Assembly: GCA_039196715.1 (NCBI GenBank)
Contig: JBCCUP010000049.1
Location: 1-34,103 of the forward strand
Origin: Pseudomonadota bacterium
GTDB lineage: Bacteria; Pseudomonadota; Gammaproteobacteria; CALCKW01
Reading direction: 5' to 3'
Length of the DNA stretch: 34,103 nt
Shown piece by piece: positions 15,113 to 23,776 of this stretch (its first letter is position 1; every line of letters starts with the position of its first letter). The notes under the pieces were generated by a model. That model was not told where the DNA came from and did not search any database. It worked only from the letters and a program-made list of their open reading frames with translations. A program made the translations under genes and the position numbers.

Positions 15113-16703
15113 GCAGCCAGTGCACGCAACACGGCACGCGATGCGGGTGATGTTCGGGCTCGTGGTGCTCGCCGCAGGCGGGTGTGACGTGCGGGCGCAA
15201 ACGCCTGACACGGTGCGGTTCGAGCAGCTGCCGGTGCCGGATCACCAGTACCTGGGCGGCTGGCACCATTTTGTCGGTGGTGGGGTTGCCGCCTTCGACT
15301 GCGACGGTGACGACTTGCCCGAACTCGTGGTCGCCGGCGGTGACGCGCCGGCAAAGCTGCTGCGCAACCGCACGCCTGCCGCCGGCGATACGCTGCGGTT
15401 TGCCGTCGACACGCCGGACACTGTCGCCCGAACCGGCGTGACCGGCGTCTACCCGGTGGACATCGACAGCGACGGCCACCAGGATCTGGTGCTGTTGCGG
15501 GTCGGGCCCGACACGCTGTTGCGGGGGCGCGGCGACTGCGCCTTTGACGAGGCACCAGCAGCCTGGGGCTTTCAGAGTCCGGACCTCTGGAGCACGGCGT
15601 TCTCCGCCACCTTCGAAGCCGGGGCACAGCTGCCGACCTTCGCGATCGGCACCTACGTCGATCGCCACCACCCGGACGGCCCGTTCGGCCAATGCAGCGA
15701 AACGCTGCTCTACCGACCAGAGGGGGAGCGCTACGCTGCGCCCCGGTCGCTCGCGCCCGGGCACTGTGCGCTGTCGATGCTCTTCACTGACTGGTCGCGG
15801 TCAGGCCGCGCCGACCTGCGCGTGAGCAACGACAGGCACTACTACGTCCGCGACGGGCGGGAACAGATGTGGGCCATGGAGCCCGAGCCGCGGCTGTACC
15901 GAGCGGAGGAGGGCTGGCGTGACTACGCGCTCTGGGGCATGGGCATCGCCTCGCGTGACCTCAACCAGGACGGCTACAACGACGTCATGCTGACCTCGAT
16001 CGGCGATCAGAAGCTGCAGTTTCACGAACCGGGCGCAGCGGGCCCGGTGTACCGCAACGCGCCATTCGAATTCGGTGCCAGTGCCCACCGCCCGTACACG
16101 GGCGGCGACGGCCGCCCGTCGACAGGGTGGCATGCGGCCTTCGGTGATGTGCAGAACGACGGCCTCGACGATCTCTTCATCGCCAAAGGCAATGTGGATC
16201 AGATGCCCGATGCCGCTCTCAAGGACCCGAACAACCTGCTCTTGCAGCGTGAGGACGGCCGTTTCGTCGAGGTCGGGGCGGAGGCCGGCGTGGCGTCGAC
16301 CGAGCGCGGTCGCGGCGCTGCGGTGGTCGACCTCAACCGCGACGGCTTGCTGGACATCGTGGTCAACAACCGCCGCGCGCCGCTCGAGCTCTACCAGAAC
16401 CGCTCGGCAACGCGGCACTGGCTGCGCCTGAACGTGTCCCAGCCCGGGCGAAACCCCGAGGCGCTCGGCGCCTACGTCGAGGTCCGCGGAGGCACACGGC
16501 AATGGAGCCGGGAAATCACCCGTGGCGGCGGGCACGCCGGTGGTGATGCCGTGCCGATGCACCTGGGCCTGGGCGACGCTGAGTCGGTCGAGGTGCGCGT
16601 GGTCTGGCCCGATCAGTCCGTCAGCACGTGGCACCGGGTCGACGCCAACCAGAGCCTGCGTGTGGTGCGCGACGGACCGGGGTTGCGTATCGAGCCTTAC
16701 TGA
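15102..16703 (+). CDS. CRTAC1-like secreted FG-GAP/ASPIC-UnbV repeat lipoprotein
   Basis: The 533-residue product carries a hydrophobic leader ending in LAAGGC (near residue 28 from this start), which looks like a lipobox. Integrin-like FG-GAP/VCBS repeats with Ca-binding Asp loops follow: FDCDGDDLPELVV, DIDSDGHQDLVL, DLNQDGYNDVML, DVQNDGLDDLFI and DLNRDGLLDIVV. The C-terminus (GAYVEVRGGTRQWSREI to RVVWPDQSVSTWHRV) is a recognisable ASPIC/UnbV domain. These proteins fold as beta-propellers on the cell surface or in the periplasm; their substrate is mostly unknown. Starts possible at GTG 15096, ATG 15102 and ATG 15141; AGGAG at 15087-15091 serves the first two. It overlaps xylR by 11 bases, suggesting co-transcription, and its 3' end overlaps the convergent cytochrome gene by 7 bases. 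Confidence 0.85.
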   Translation: MRSEQPVHATRHAMRVMFGLVVLAAGGCDVRAQTPDTVRFEQLPVPDHQYLGGWHHFVGGGVAAFDCDGDDLPELVVAGGDAPAKLLRNRTPAAGDTLRFAVDTPDTVARTGVTGVYPVDIDSDGHQDLVLLRVGPDTLLRGRGDCAFDEAPAAWGFQSPDLWSTAFSATFEAGAQLPTFAIGTYVDRHHPDGPFGQCSETLLYRPEGERYAAPRSLAPGHCALSMLFTDWSRSGRADLRVSNDRHYYVRDGREQMWAMEPEPRLYRAEEGWRDYALWGMGIASRDLNQDGYNDVMLTSIGDQKLQFHEPGAAGPVYRNAPFEFGASAHRPYTGGDGRPSTGWHAAFGDVQNDGLDDLFIAKGNVDQMPDAALKDPNNLLLQREDGRFVEVGAEAGVASTERGRGAAVVDLNRDGLLDIVVNNRRAPLELYQNRSATRHWLRLNVSQPGRNPEALGAYVEVRGGTRQWSREITRGGGHAGGDAVPMHLGLGDAESVEVRVVWPDQSVSTWHRVDANQSLRVVRDGPGLRIEPY

Positions 16704-18061
16704 TCCAGGGGCAAGCCGCTCGGCACCGTGTCCGGTACACCGAGGCCACGCACTCGCCAACTCGTGTCGGTGAGACTGTGAAGAAAGGCGACGAGGTCCG
16801 AGACCTCGGCTTCGCTGAGTGATACGGGCTGTATTTCGGCGCGCGCCGTGATGTCCGCGCGTTGCGCTTTGTCGGACCAGGCCTGCCAATCCCGCGATGC
16901 ACCGGCAAACGTGGGCAGTATGGCCTGTGTGGTGTCGTAGAGCGCGTTCGACTGTGGCACGTTGACATGGTGGGCGATCATGTCTTCAAGCGTGGCGAAG
17001 GCACCGGTGTGGCCGTAGGGCGCCGTCAGTGCGACGTTGCGCAGGCTCGGCGTGCGAAACCGGAACCGGTCGGCCTCGTTGCCGGTCACCCGCAAGCGTC
17101 CCTCGTCGCGCTGGTGAGACTCGAACCGGGCAGCCTTGCCCGGCCCGAACTGCGGCACGCCAATCGCGTGAAACGCCTGGTCAGTGTGCAGCCAGCCGCT
17201 GTGGCAGCTGGCACAGTTGCCCGCCCCGTAGAACACCGACAGCCCGCGTTGCGCTGCCGGTTCGAGTGGCTCACCGCCAAGCAGCGCGCGGTCGAAGGCA
17301 CTCGCGTCCGCGCGCCACTCCACGGCAATGAAATCGGCGATCAGGTTGGCGATGTCGGTGAAGTCCACCGCTGCGCCGGGGCCGTAGATCGCGTCGAGTT
17401 GCGCGCGGTAGGCCGGGATCTCGGTCACGCGCTGCGTCACACGCTCCCAGGCGCCGTCGGGCCCGGTGATGCGGCCCTGCCGGACGGCAAGTGCGATGTC
17501 GTTCTCCGCGTAGTGGCCAGCCATTTCGTCCGGTGAGAGCACCGGGAACATGGCCTGCGCCGAGAGCGCCGACGCGAAACCGCCCAGCATGTCCTCGCCG
17601 AGCGGTGTGCGAATGCCGTCGGGGTGATTCGGATCGACTTCGAGCCGGCCGTCGTGGAAGAAGGTGGTGATGCTGTCTGCGCCCAAGTTGAACAGCGCCT
17701 GTGCGTTGCGCGGGATGCGTTGCTCGGGCGGGTTGTCCGGGTCCGCAATCCGATCGGGGCCGAGGCCGATGCCGCCCTCGCCGAGTGACAGCGAGACCCC
17801 GTCACCGGTGCCGAGTGTCGGGTGGTGGCAGGTTGCACAGCTGATGTTGCGGTTGCCGGAGAGGACCGGATCGTAGAAGAGGCTGTGGCCCAGGGCGACG
17901 CGCTTGGGGTCAGGCTGGGCAAAGCCCGGGCGCGGCCCGAGCGCCTCGCGCAGCGCGTCGGTGGCGCTGTCAGACGCGGTTGAGGCGGCGGTGGCACCGA
18001 CAGCGCACGCGAGGCTGGCGATCAGCCAGACACCACGGCGGGCTCGGCTGGACAGTGTCAT
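16697..18061 (-). CDS. Di-heme cytochrome c peroxidase/MauG-family protein
   Basis: The 454-residue product has a signal peptide (VWLIASLACAVGATA) and two c-type heme sites, CATCH (75-79) and CASCH (283-287). The spacing and the segment RVALGHSLFYDPVLSGNRNI are typical of the bacterial di-heme peroxidase/MauG superfamily. RTPSLRNVALTAPYGHTGAF is the usual C-terminal block. Members either reduce hydrogen peroxide or oxidise a protein substrate in the periplasm, and sequence by eye does not decide which. The ATG overlaps the xylB stop by four bases (ATGA), so it is probably translated with xylB. A role beside a sugar kinase is unexplained. The CRTAC1-like gene ends against it, and members of these two families often sit side by side. 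Confidence 0.9.
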   Translation of the reverse strand: MTLSSRARRGVWLIASLACAVGATAASTASDSATDALREALGPRPGFAQPDPKRVALGHSLFYDPVLSGNRNISCATCHHPTLGTGDGVSLSLGEGGIGLGPDRIADPDNPPEQRIPRNAQALFNLGADSITTFFHDGRLEVDPNHPDGIRTPLGEDMLGGFASALSAQAMFPVLSPDEMAGHYAENDIALAVRQGRITGPDGAWERVTQRVTEIPAYRAQLDAIYGPGAAVDFTDIANLIADFIAVEWRADASAFDRALLGGEPLEPAAQRGLSVFYGAGNCASCHSGWLHTDQAFHAIGVPQFGPGKAARFESHQRDEGRLRVTGNEADRFRFRTPSLRNVALTAPYGHTGAFATLEDMIAHHVNVPQSNALYDTTQAILPTFAGASRDWQAWSDKAQRADITARAEIQPVSLSEAEVSDLVAFLHSLTDTSWRVRGLGVPDTVPSGLPLDQ

Positions 18062-19512
18062 GCCAGGGCCGACTTCAGTGCCGGGTACACGGCCTTGAAC
18101 CGGGCGTGCGCTGCGGCATAGTCTTCGAGCAACTCAGCGCGCGGCTCGACGGTGTACGCGAGCGGCGGTGACGTCAGCACCGCGTCGACGGCGCGTGTGT
18201 TGTCGCACAGCATCGCCAGGCGCGCCGCGCCCAGCGCCGCGCCGAATTCGCCGCCCTCCGGCACGTCGAGCGGTACACCCAGCACGGTCGCGAGGGTCTC
18301 GAGCCAGAAACGGGAGCGTGCGCCGCCGCCGATGGCGAGCAGACGTGACGGCGTGGCGCCGGTGCTGTGCAGGGCGTCGAGGCTGTCGCGCAAACCCATG
18401 GCCACGCCCTGCATGACCGCGCGGGTGAGGTCCGCGGGATCGTCGGCGATGGCGAGCCCGGCGAATGCGCCGCGCGCCGCGCTGTCGTTGTGAGGCGTGC
18501 GCTCGCCCGAGAGGTAGGGCAGAAACACCGTGTCGGACGGTCCCGTTATGGGCTGTTCGACTTCGGCTGCGAGGTCGGCCGGTGCGCGACCGAGCAGGCG
18601 CGCGAGCCAGTTCAGGCAATCGGTGGCGGCCAGCATGACCCCCATCTGGTACCAGGTGTCCGGCAGCGCGTGGCAGAAGGTGTGAACCGCGCTCTCGGGC
18701 GCGGGTGCGTAGCCGGCGCGCGCGGCGAGCAGCACCCCGGAAGTGCCGAGCGAGACAAAGCCATCGCCCTCGCGCGCGCAACCAGCGCCGACGGCCGCCG
18801 CGGCATTGTCGCCGCCACCCCCGGCAACCCGCACCGGGCCGCTGAGGCCCCATTCACCCAGCAGCTCGGCACGCAACTCGCCGGATACCGCGGCCCCTTC
18901 GACCAGGCGTGGCATCTGGTCTGCGCGCATGTGGCCCGCGTCGAGCAAGGCGTCGGACCAGTCGCGTGCGCCCACGTCCAGCCAGCTGGTGCCCGCACTG
19001 TCCGAGCAGTCGCTGACCGCTTCACCGGTCAGCCAGAGTCGGAGGTAGTCCTTTGGCAGCAGCACGGTGGCCACACGGTCGAACACGTCGCGCTCGTGGT
19101 TTTCCACCCAGCGCAGCTTGGGTGCAGTGAATCCCGGAAACACGATGTTGCCGCTGCGGTCGCGTACCCCGGCCACGGCGTCGAGCGCCGCCGCCTCAGC
19201 GGCCGAGCGCGTGTCGTTCCAGAGAATGCACGGGCGCAGCACGGTGTCGCTGCCATCGAGCAGGGTGGCCCCGTGCATGTGGCCGCTGAGGCCGATCGCG
19301 CGCACCGCGGTGAAGGCCGCGCCGTGCGCGCTGCGCAGGGCCGCCACGGCCTCACGGCACGCGGTGATCCAGTCGGCGGGGTCCTGCTCGCTCCAGCCCG
19401 GGTGCGGGTGGTCTACGCCGTAGTGGGTATCCGCCGACCCGATCACGGTGCTGCTGTCGTCCACCAAGACGGCCCGCAGGCCGGATGTGCCGAGGTCAAT
19501 TCCGAGGTACAT
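18058..19512 (-). CDS. xylB: Xylulokinase
   Basis: XylB phosphorylates D-xylulose to xylulose 5-phosphate, feeding the pentose phosphate pathway. The 484-residue length equals that of the E. coli enzyme. FGGY-kinase landmarks are GIDLGTSGLRAVLVD (4-18), SGHMHGATLLD, LWNDTRSAAEA, FTAPKLRWVENHE, the catalytic-Asp region VAGGGGDNAAAAVGAG, SLGTSGVLL, FLPYLSGERTPHND and IGGGARSRFW. The ATG has a perfect GGAGG six bases upstream. It is a separate unit from xylFHGA, with its own promoter and operator, and is coupled to the di-heme protein gene downstream. Confidence 0.96.
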   Translation of the reverse strand: MYLGIDLGTSGLRAVLVDDSSTVIGSADTHYGVDHPHPGWSEQDPADWITACREAVAALRSAHGAAFTAVRAIGLSGHMHGATLLDGSDTVLRPCILWNDTRSAAEAAALDAVAGVRDRSGNIVFPGFTAPKLRWVENHERDVFDRVATVLLPKDYLRLWLTGEAVSDCSDSAGTSWLDVGARDWSDALLDAGHMRADQMPRLVEGAAVSGELRAELLGEWGLSGPVRVAGGGGDNAAAAVGAGCAREGDGFVSLGTSGVLLAARAGYAPAPESAVHTFCHALPDTWYQMGVMLAATDCLNWLARLLGRAPADLAAEVEQPITGPSDTVFLPYLSGERTPHNDSAARGAFAGLAIADDPADLTRAVMQGVAMGLRDSLDALHSTGATPSRLLAIGGGARSRFWLETLATVLGVPLDVPEGGEFGAALGAARLAMLCDNTRAVDAVLTSPPLAYTVEPRAELLEDYAAAHARFKAVYPALKSALA

Positions 19513-19535
19513 GGGTGTCCTCCGCGGTCCGGGTG

Positions 19536-19582
19536 ATATTAAATTCGAAAAGTAAATTAAACAGACCGGATACCGCTGTCAA
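19536..19582 (-). promoter_or_regulatory. xylB promoter with overlapping XylR operator-like sequence
   Basis: On the minus strand a perfect -35 TTGACA (19577-19582) is followed after 17 bases by TAATTT (19554-19559) as the -10. The -10 sits inside TTTAATTTAC…TTCGAATTTAATA (19536-19563), which resembles the palindrome upstream of xylF: the two share TTTAATTT, then a purine and C, then CGAA with AAT soon after. A repressor bound here would block polymerase. The expected transcript starts near 19547 and runs about 35 bases to the ATG. Binding by XylR is inferred. Confidence 0.65.
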
Positions 19583-19615
19583 ACCGGCGTCGGTCGGTGG
19601 CGAGCCGGCGACCGC

Positions 19616-20197
19616 TCAACGGGCCTCGGTGCGGCGCTTGAGCAGCACGTAGAGCGCGCCGGTGCCGCCGTCGGCGGCCCGCGCGGAACACAATGCCAGC
19701 ACCTCGGGGCGCGACGGCAGCCAGCGTGTGAGCAACTGCTTGAGTTTCGGTGCCTGATCGATCTGGCGCCGGCCCTTGCCATGGATGACGCGTACGCAAC
19801 GCAGGTCGCGGTCGCGGGCCGCTGCAATGAATTCGGCGGTCTCGCGCCGAGCGGCCTCGACCGTGAAGCCGTGCAGGTCCAACTCGGCCTGGACGGCGAT
19901 GGCGCCGCGGCGCAGTTTGCGCAGCACGTGTTGCTGGATACCCGGCGCCGCGTAGGACACGTGCTCGCCATCGAGTTCGGCCTCGTCGTCGAGCGGGTGG
20001 TTCAGCAGCTCGTCGATGACCGCGCGATCGTCCAGTTCCTGCTGGCGTGGGCGCGGTGCGGGGCGAGGCTTGTCGAGAGACGCATTGCGGTTGGCCACCG
20101 GGCGCACGTCGCCGACGGCCTTGCGGAACAGCGCGGCGTCGTCGTCTGCGTCGTCGGCGTCGGTCGGGGGGATGTCGGGTTTGCGGGGAAAGCGCAC
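19616..20197 (-). CDS. Smr-domain protein
   Basis: The 193-residue product has a charged N-terminus (residues 1-60) and a C-terminal Smr domain starting with AELDLHG, followed by VRVIHGKG and ending GTGALYVLLKRR. Smr domains act as RNA or DNA endonucleases or binders. SmrB-type proteins cleave mRNA at collided ribosomes, while the small YdaL/SmrA type is less well defined. Length and architecture match the bacterial YdaL/SmrA/SmrB group, but I cannot choose between them. The start is GTG (20195-20197), seven bases after the stop of the GNAT gene, making it the last gene of the roxA-GNAT-smr operon. Confidence 0.85.
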   Translation of the reverse strand: MRFPRKPDIPPTDADDADDDAALFRKAVGDVRPVANRNASLDKPRPAPRPRQQELDDRAVIDELLNHPLDDEAELDGEHVSYAAPGIQQHVLRKLRRGAIAVQAELDLHGFTVEAARRETAEFIAAARDRDLRCVRVIHGKGRRQIDQAPKLKQLLTRWLPSRPEVLALCSARAADGGTGALYVLLKRRTEAR

Positions 20198-20204
20198 GGG
20201 TCAC

Positions 20205-20648
20205 TCACACGAGCCGTTTGAGCATGCTCTGGTGCTCGATGCCCGCTTCCATGAAACGTTCACCGAAAGCCTCGAAACCGGCGTGCACGTAAAACGCCAT
20301 GGCGTGTATCTGCGCATTGAGCACCACCTCGCGGGAACCGCGCTCGCGGGCAATCGCAATCAGGTGGTCCAGCACCGCGCGTCCCGCGCCCTGGCCGCGC
20401 GCTTCGCGGGCAACGGCCATGCGGCCGATGTGGTCATCCGAATCGAGCCGACCGGTTCCGACCACGGCACCGCTTGCGTCCAGCGCGATCACGTGTCGAC
20501 AGGCGCTGTCACTGCCGTCCCACTCGAGCTCCTCGGGGACGTCCTGTTCAACGACGAAAACGGCGTGGCGCACGCGCCGCACCGCCTCGACGGTCTCGCT
20601 GTCGCGCCAGTCGACTTCGCGGGTGTCCCAATCAGTCGTTGTCGTCAT
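20205..20648 (-). CDS. GNAT-family N-acetyltransferase
   Basis: The 147-residue product is a single GNAT domain. The N-terminal block RRVRHAVFVVEQDVPEELEWD is typical of the YjcF/ElaA-like subgroup. The acetyl-CoA-binding signature is RMAVAREARGQGAGRAVLDH. The end, NAQIHAMAFYVHAGFEAFGE, is the usual last strand and helix. It transfers an acetyl group from acetyl-CoA to an unknown amine. The start overlaps the end of roxA by 17 bases, and smr begins seven bases after its stop, so all three are likely one transcript. This context hints at, but does not prove, a ribosome-related substrate. Confidence 0.88.
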   Translation of the reverse strand: MTTTTDWDTREVDWRDSETVEAVRRVRHAVFVVEQDVPEELEWDGSDSACRHVIALDASGAVVGTGRLDSDDHIGRMAVAREARGQGAGRAVLDHLIAIARERGSREVVLNAQIHAMAFYVHAGFEAFGERFMEAGIEHQSMLKRLV

Positions 20649-21828
20649 CGATTACCACAAACCCCAGCGCGCCCAACGCTATTAGAAGCTCAGTGGCACC
20701 GCCCACGTCAAGCAGTGCGGCGAGGGCGTCACCCTGCCACCGTGTGTGTGCGCACACTGCTCTGGCGGCTTCGACGTGGGTGGTCAGCGGGACACCGCCG
20801 GCGAATAACATGGCGTGGTCGGCATAGGCGACATAGGCGAAGCGGATCGCCGTGTGGCGTTCCAGGCGCTGATCGTCGCGTGCCGCAAGTTCGCGCAGTG
20901 CCGCCGGGTCGAGGGGAGTGCGGTTCAGGACCGTGTCGGCGGCACGGTCGGTGAGGTGCTGACCGAGAAACAGATCAAACGCCGCACTGTCGCCGTCGAG
21001 CGCCTCGCGCACCCGGGTGCGCAGCGCGTCTGCGGCTGCCCGCGTCAGCTCCCCCGGGTTGTCCTGTGGCGCAAAGCCGGCGTCGGTGTAGAGCGCATCG
21101 CCGGGCAGGTCGTTCGCCACGCTGTCGCCCCACGCCGCCGCCAGCTCGCCGATGGCCGGGGCGCGGAAACCGATGGACCAGGTGATGCACGGGTCGAGTG
21201 CCACGCCGTGGTGTGCGTAGCGGGGTGGCAGGTAGAGCATGTCGCCCGGCTCGAGCAGGAAGCTCTCCGTGAACTGCGGCTGATCGATGATCTTGAGGTC
21301 GGTGTCGGCCCGCAGGGTATAGCCCGCCTCGGGTTCCGGTCCGATGTCCCACCGCCGACGACCCTCGAGTTGGATGAGGAAGACGTCGTAGGCGTCGAAG
21401 TGCGGTCCCACCGAGCCACCCGGGGGGGCGAAGGACGCCATGAGGTCGTCGATACGCCAGTCCGGGATGAAACGGAAGGGCGTCAGCGCGTCGCGAAAAT
21501 CCGGCAGCAGCTTGTCGAGGTCGGTGACCATCAGCGACCAGCCCTCGGTGCCGAGCCAGTCGAAGGTGTCGGGTTCGAGCGGGCCCGTGCGCAATTCCCA
21601 GGGCCGCTCGCCACGCGATTCGATCACCAGCCGACTCGGGACCTCGGGCTCGCAGGCGAGCCCGGCGAGCTCGTCGGCCGGCAGCGGGTTGTCAAGCCCT
21701 GGGAACGCGTTGCGGAACAGCAGCGGCCGTTGTTGCCAATAGTCGCTGATGAAGCGTTCGGCATTGAGGCCGCTGGGCCAGTGGAGGGGCGGCAGCATGG
21801 GGGCGATCGGGTGGATGTCAGCGCGCAT
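20632..21828 (-). CDS. roxA: RoxA/YcfD-type JmjC ribosomal protein arginine hydroxylase
   Basis: The 398-residue product matches the ribosomal oxygenase family, Fe(II)/2-oxoglutarate enzymes that in E. coli hydroxylate an arginine of ribosomal protein uL16. The N-terminal FISDYWQQRPLLFRNAFPGL is characteristic. The JmjC core shows the metal triad in HFDAYDVF (H143, D145) and LYLPPRYAHHGVA (H206). The C-terminal part is the dimerisation and winged-helix region. Family length is about 370-400. I placed the start at the ATG at 21826-21828. Another ATG eight codons upstream (21850-21852) is in frame, and neither has a clear ribosome-binding site. Further open frame upstream is an antisense shadow of tamA. 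Confidence 0.9.
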   Translation of the reverse strand: MRADIHPIAPMLPPLHWPSGLNAERFISDYWQQRPLLFRNAFPGLDNPLPADELAGLACEPEVPSRLVIESRGERPWELRTGPLEPDTFDWLGTEGWSLMVTDLDKLLPDFRDALTPFRFIPDWRIDDLMASFAPPGGSVGPHFDAYDVFLIQLEGRRRWDIGPEPEAGYTLRADTDLKIIDQPQFTESFLLEPGDMLYLPPRYAHHGVALDPCITWSIGFRAPAIGELAAAWGDSVANDLPGDALYTDAGFAPQDNPGELTRAAADALRTRVREALDGDSAAFDLFLGQHLTDRAADTVLNRTPLDPAALRELAARDDQRLERHTAIRFAYVAYADHAMLFAGGVPLTTHVEAARAVCAHTRWQGDALAALLDVGGATELLIALGALGFVVIDDDND

Positions 21829-22001
21829 TATGACAGCTATCGGGGCCGTCATTCGGTGACGCCAATCGCGTCGCGACGCCGTGTGAGCGCAGCACGTCAG
21901 CCGCTGACCCCGTCGACCGGGAACCGCATCGGTGCACCGCCATGCTGTTCGTTGGCACTGTCGCTGCACCGGCTTGGGTATCGCACGGTATGCTTTCGTC
22001 C

Positions 22002-23774
22002 ATGGCCTTTCTCGCACGCCACCGCCTCGTCCACCGCACCGCACGGTGGGTGCTTGTGTCGGTCGCCCTCGGTGCCCTCGTGGGACCGGTGCGCGCGGAC
22101 GATGTGCCGACCGACTCGGCGTCGGTCGACCAGGCAAATCAGGTGCGTGTCGAGCCTGCGGACTCGCCGCTGGCCGAGCGCATCGCCGAATGGGCCGGCC
22201 AACCCCGCGGCGACCGCCCGCGGGATCGCCGCTACTGGATCCGAGAATTGCCGTCTCGCGTGCAGCTCGCACTGCAGAGCGAGGGCTACTACGGGGTGCC
22301 CGTCGACGTGCGAGACGCGGACGCTGGTGTCACGATTGCCCTTGGCACCGGGACAGAAGTGCGGTTGAACGAGGTCGCTGTATCCGTGCCTGGCGCGCGC
22401 AGCGACGCCCCCACCTTGCTCGACTGGCTCGACGACAACAGCCCGGTGCTCGGGGCACGGCTGCAACACGCGACCTACGAATCCCTGCGCGACGGTCTGC
22501 TCAACCGCGCCATTTCACTCGGCTTCCTCGAGGCGGCCTACACGCGACAGCAACTCTCCGTGTCACTCGGCGCCGCCTCCGCGGCGATCGAGCTCGAACT
22601 CGCGCTCGGGCCCGCCTACCGCATCGGCACGGTGACCATTGACGACAGCCCGATCCGCGAGGACATCGTGCGCAACCTCGCGCCCTTCGACGAGGGCGGG
22701 CGCTACTCGGCAGACGTGCTCGCCGAGTACGCACGCCGACTCCGGGACAACCGCTTCTTTGCCCGTGCCCGCGTGCTGCCTGAATTCGACAAGGTGGCCG
22801 ACGGTGCGGTGCCGCTGCGGGTTGAACTCGAGGCGCGCAAGCCCAACCGCGTGCGACTCGGCGCCGGCTATGCAACCGACGTGGGCGTGCGGCTGCGCGG
22901 TGGCTGGGACCGGTACCTGATCGACGATCGGGGTCACAGCGCGGCCTTGGACCTCGAACTGTCCGAACCCCGGCGCAGCGCCAATGTCGAATACCGCGTG
23001 CCTGACAGTGACCGACCCGCCACACGCGCCTGGCTGTTTTCCGCCGGGGCCCTGAGAGAAACCGTCGACGGCGCGTCCGCGACCCAACAGAACGCGCGCG
23101 TCGCGCGTGAGCGGCGGCACAGCGCGGACCTGGTCGACACACGCTATCTGCGGTACCAACGCGACCGCGGCTTGCCTGGCGACTCCGGCGTCGAGTTCCG
23201 TGCGTTGATGGCGGGTTACGACGTGCGCTTTGCCCATGTACTGTCGTGGCGCGACGTGCCAGACATCCCGCTCGATGGCTCGGTCCAACTGCTCGCGGCC
23301 CACGAGGACCTCGGCGCCGACTTCGGCTTCATTCGCGCCTACAGCCGCACAGCTGCGCGTTTTGAAATGCAGCCGCGGCACTGGCTCCGGGGCCGGCTCG
23401 AACTCGGCCGGCTTTGGCAGGCCGACGTCGCCAGCATGCCGACCTCGCTGCGGTTTTTCGCCGGTGGCGACGGCAGCATTCGGGGTTTCGGGCCGCGCGA
23501 TGCGTCGCCGCAGAACGCCGAGGGCACCGCGACGGGTGGCAACCGGCTGTTGGTCGCTTCACTGGAGTACGAGTATCGGTTTCGCGAGAGCTGGGGGGCG
23601 GCGGTGTTCGCTGACCGCGGCCGCGCCTGGGTCGATTCCGGGGAGCCGGTGCGCACGGGTGCGGGCCTCGGCGTGCGCTGGTACTCGCCGGTGGGTCCCG
23701 TGATGTTCGATGTCGCGCGTCCGGTCACGGCGGGTGACGGCGACTGGCGCATCCACCTGACGATCGGGCTCTGA
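22002..23774 (+). CDS. tamA: Translocation and assembly module protein TamA (Omp85/BamA family)
   Basis: TamA is an outer-membrane Omp85 protein that works with TamB in assembling or supplying outer-membrane components. From this start it has 590 residues, the usual size. A signal peptide (VLVSVALGALVGPVRA) is followed by three POTRA-like domains (roughly residues 45-290, e.g. RIAEWAGQPRGDRPRDRRYW, PAYRIGTVTIDD and RYSADVLAEYARRLRDNRFF). A 16-strand barrel ends in VMFDVARPVTAGDGDWRIHL. The loop-6 motif is SIRGFG. ATG 21990 is an alternative start. TATGCT at 21989-21994 could be a -10, which would make the transcript almost leaderless. tamB follows after two bases. Confidence 0.93.
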   Translation: MAFLARHRLVHRTARWVLVSVALGALVGPVRADDVPTDSASVDQANQVRVEPADSPLAERIAEWAGQPRGDRPRDRRYWIRELPSRVQLALQSEGYYGVPVDVRDADAGVTIALGTGTEVRLNEVAVSVPGARSDAPTLLDWLDDNSPVLGARLQHATYESLRDGLLNRAISLGFLEAAYTRQQLSVSLGAASAAIELELALGPAYRIGTVTIDDSPIREDIVRNLAPFDEGGRYSADVLAEYARRLRDNRFFARARVLPEFDKVADGAVPLRVELEARKPNRVRLGAGYATDVGVRLRGGWDRYLIDDRGHSAALDLELSEPRRSANVEYRVPDSDRPATRAWLFSAGALRETVDGASATQQNARVARERRHSADLVDTRYLRYQRDRGLPGDSGVEFRALMAGYDVRFAHVLSWRDVPDIPLDGSVQLLAAHEDLGADFGFIRAYSRTAARFEMQPRHWLRGRLELGRLWQADVASMPTSLRFFAGGDGSIRGFGPRDASPQNAEGTATGGNRLLVASLEYEYRFRESWGAAVFADRGRAWVDSGEPVRTGAGLGVRWYSPVGPVMFDVARPVTAGDGDWRIHLTIGL

Positions 23775-23776
23775 CC

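Noticed and set aside
21829-22272. Extension of roxA to 546 residues
   Set aside because: It runs antisense through the start of tamA and is low-complexity. RoxA homology begins near MRADIHPIAP.
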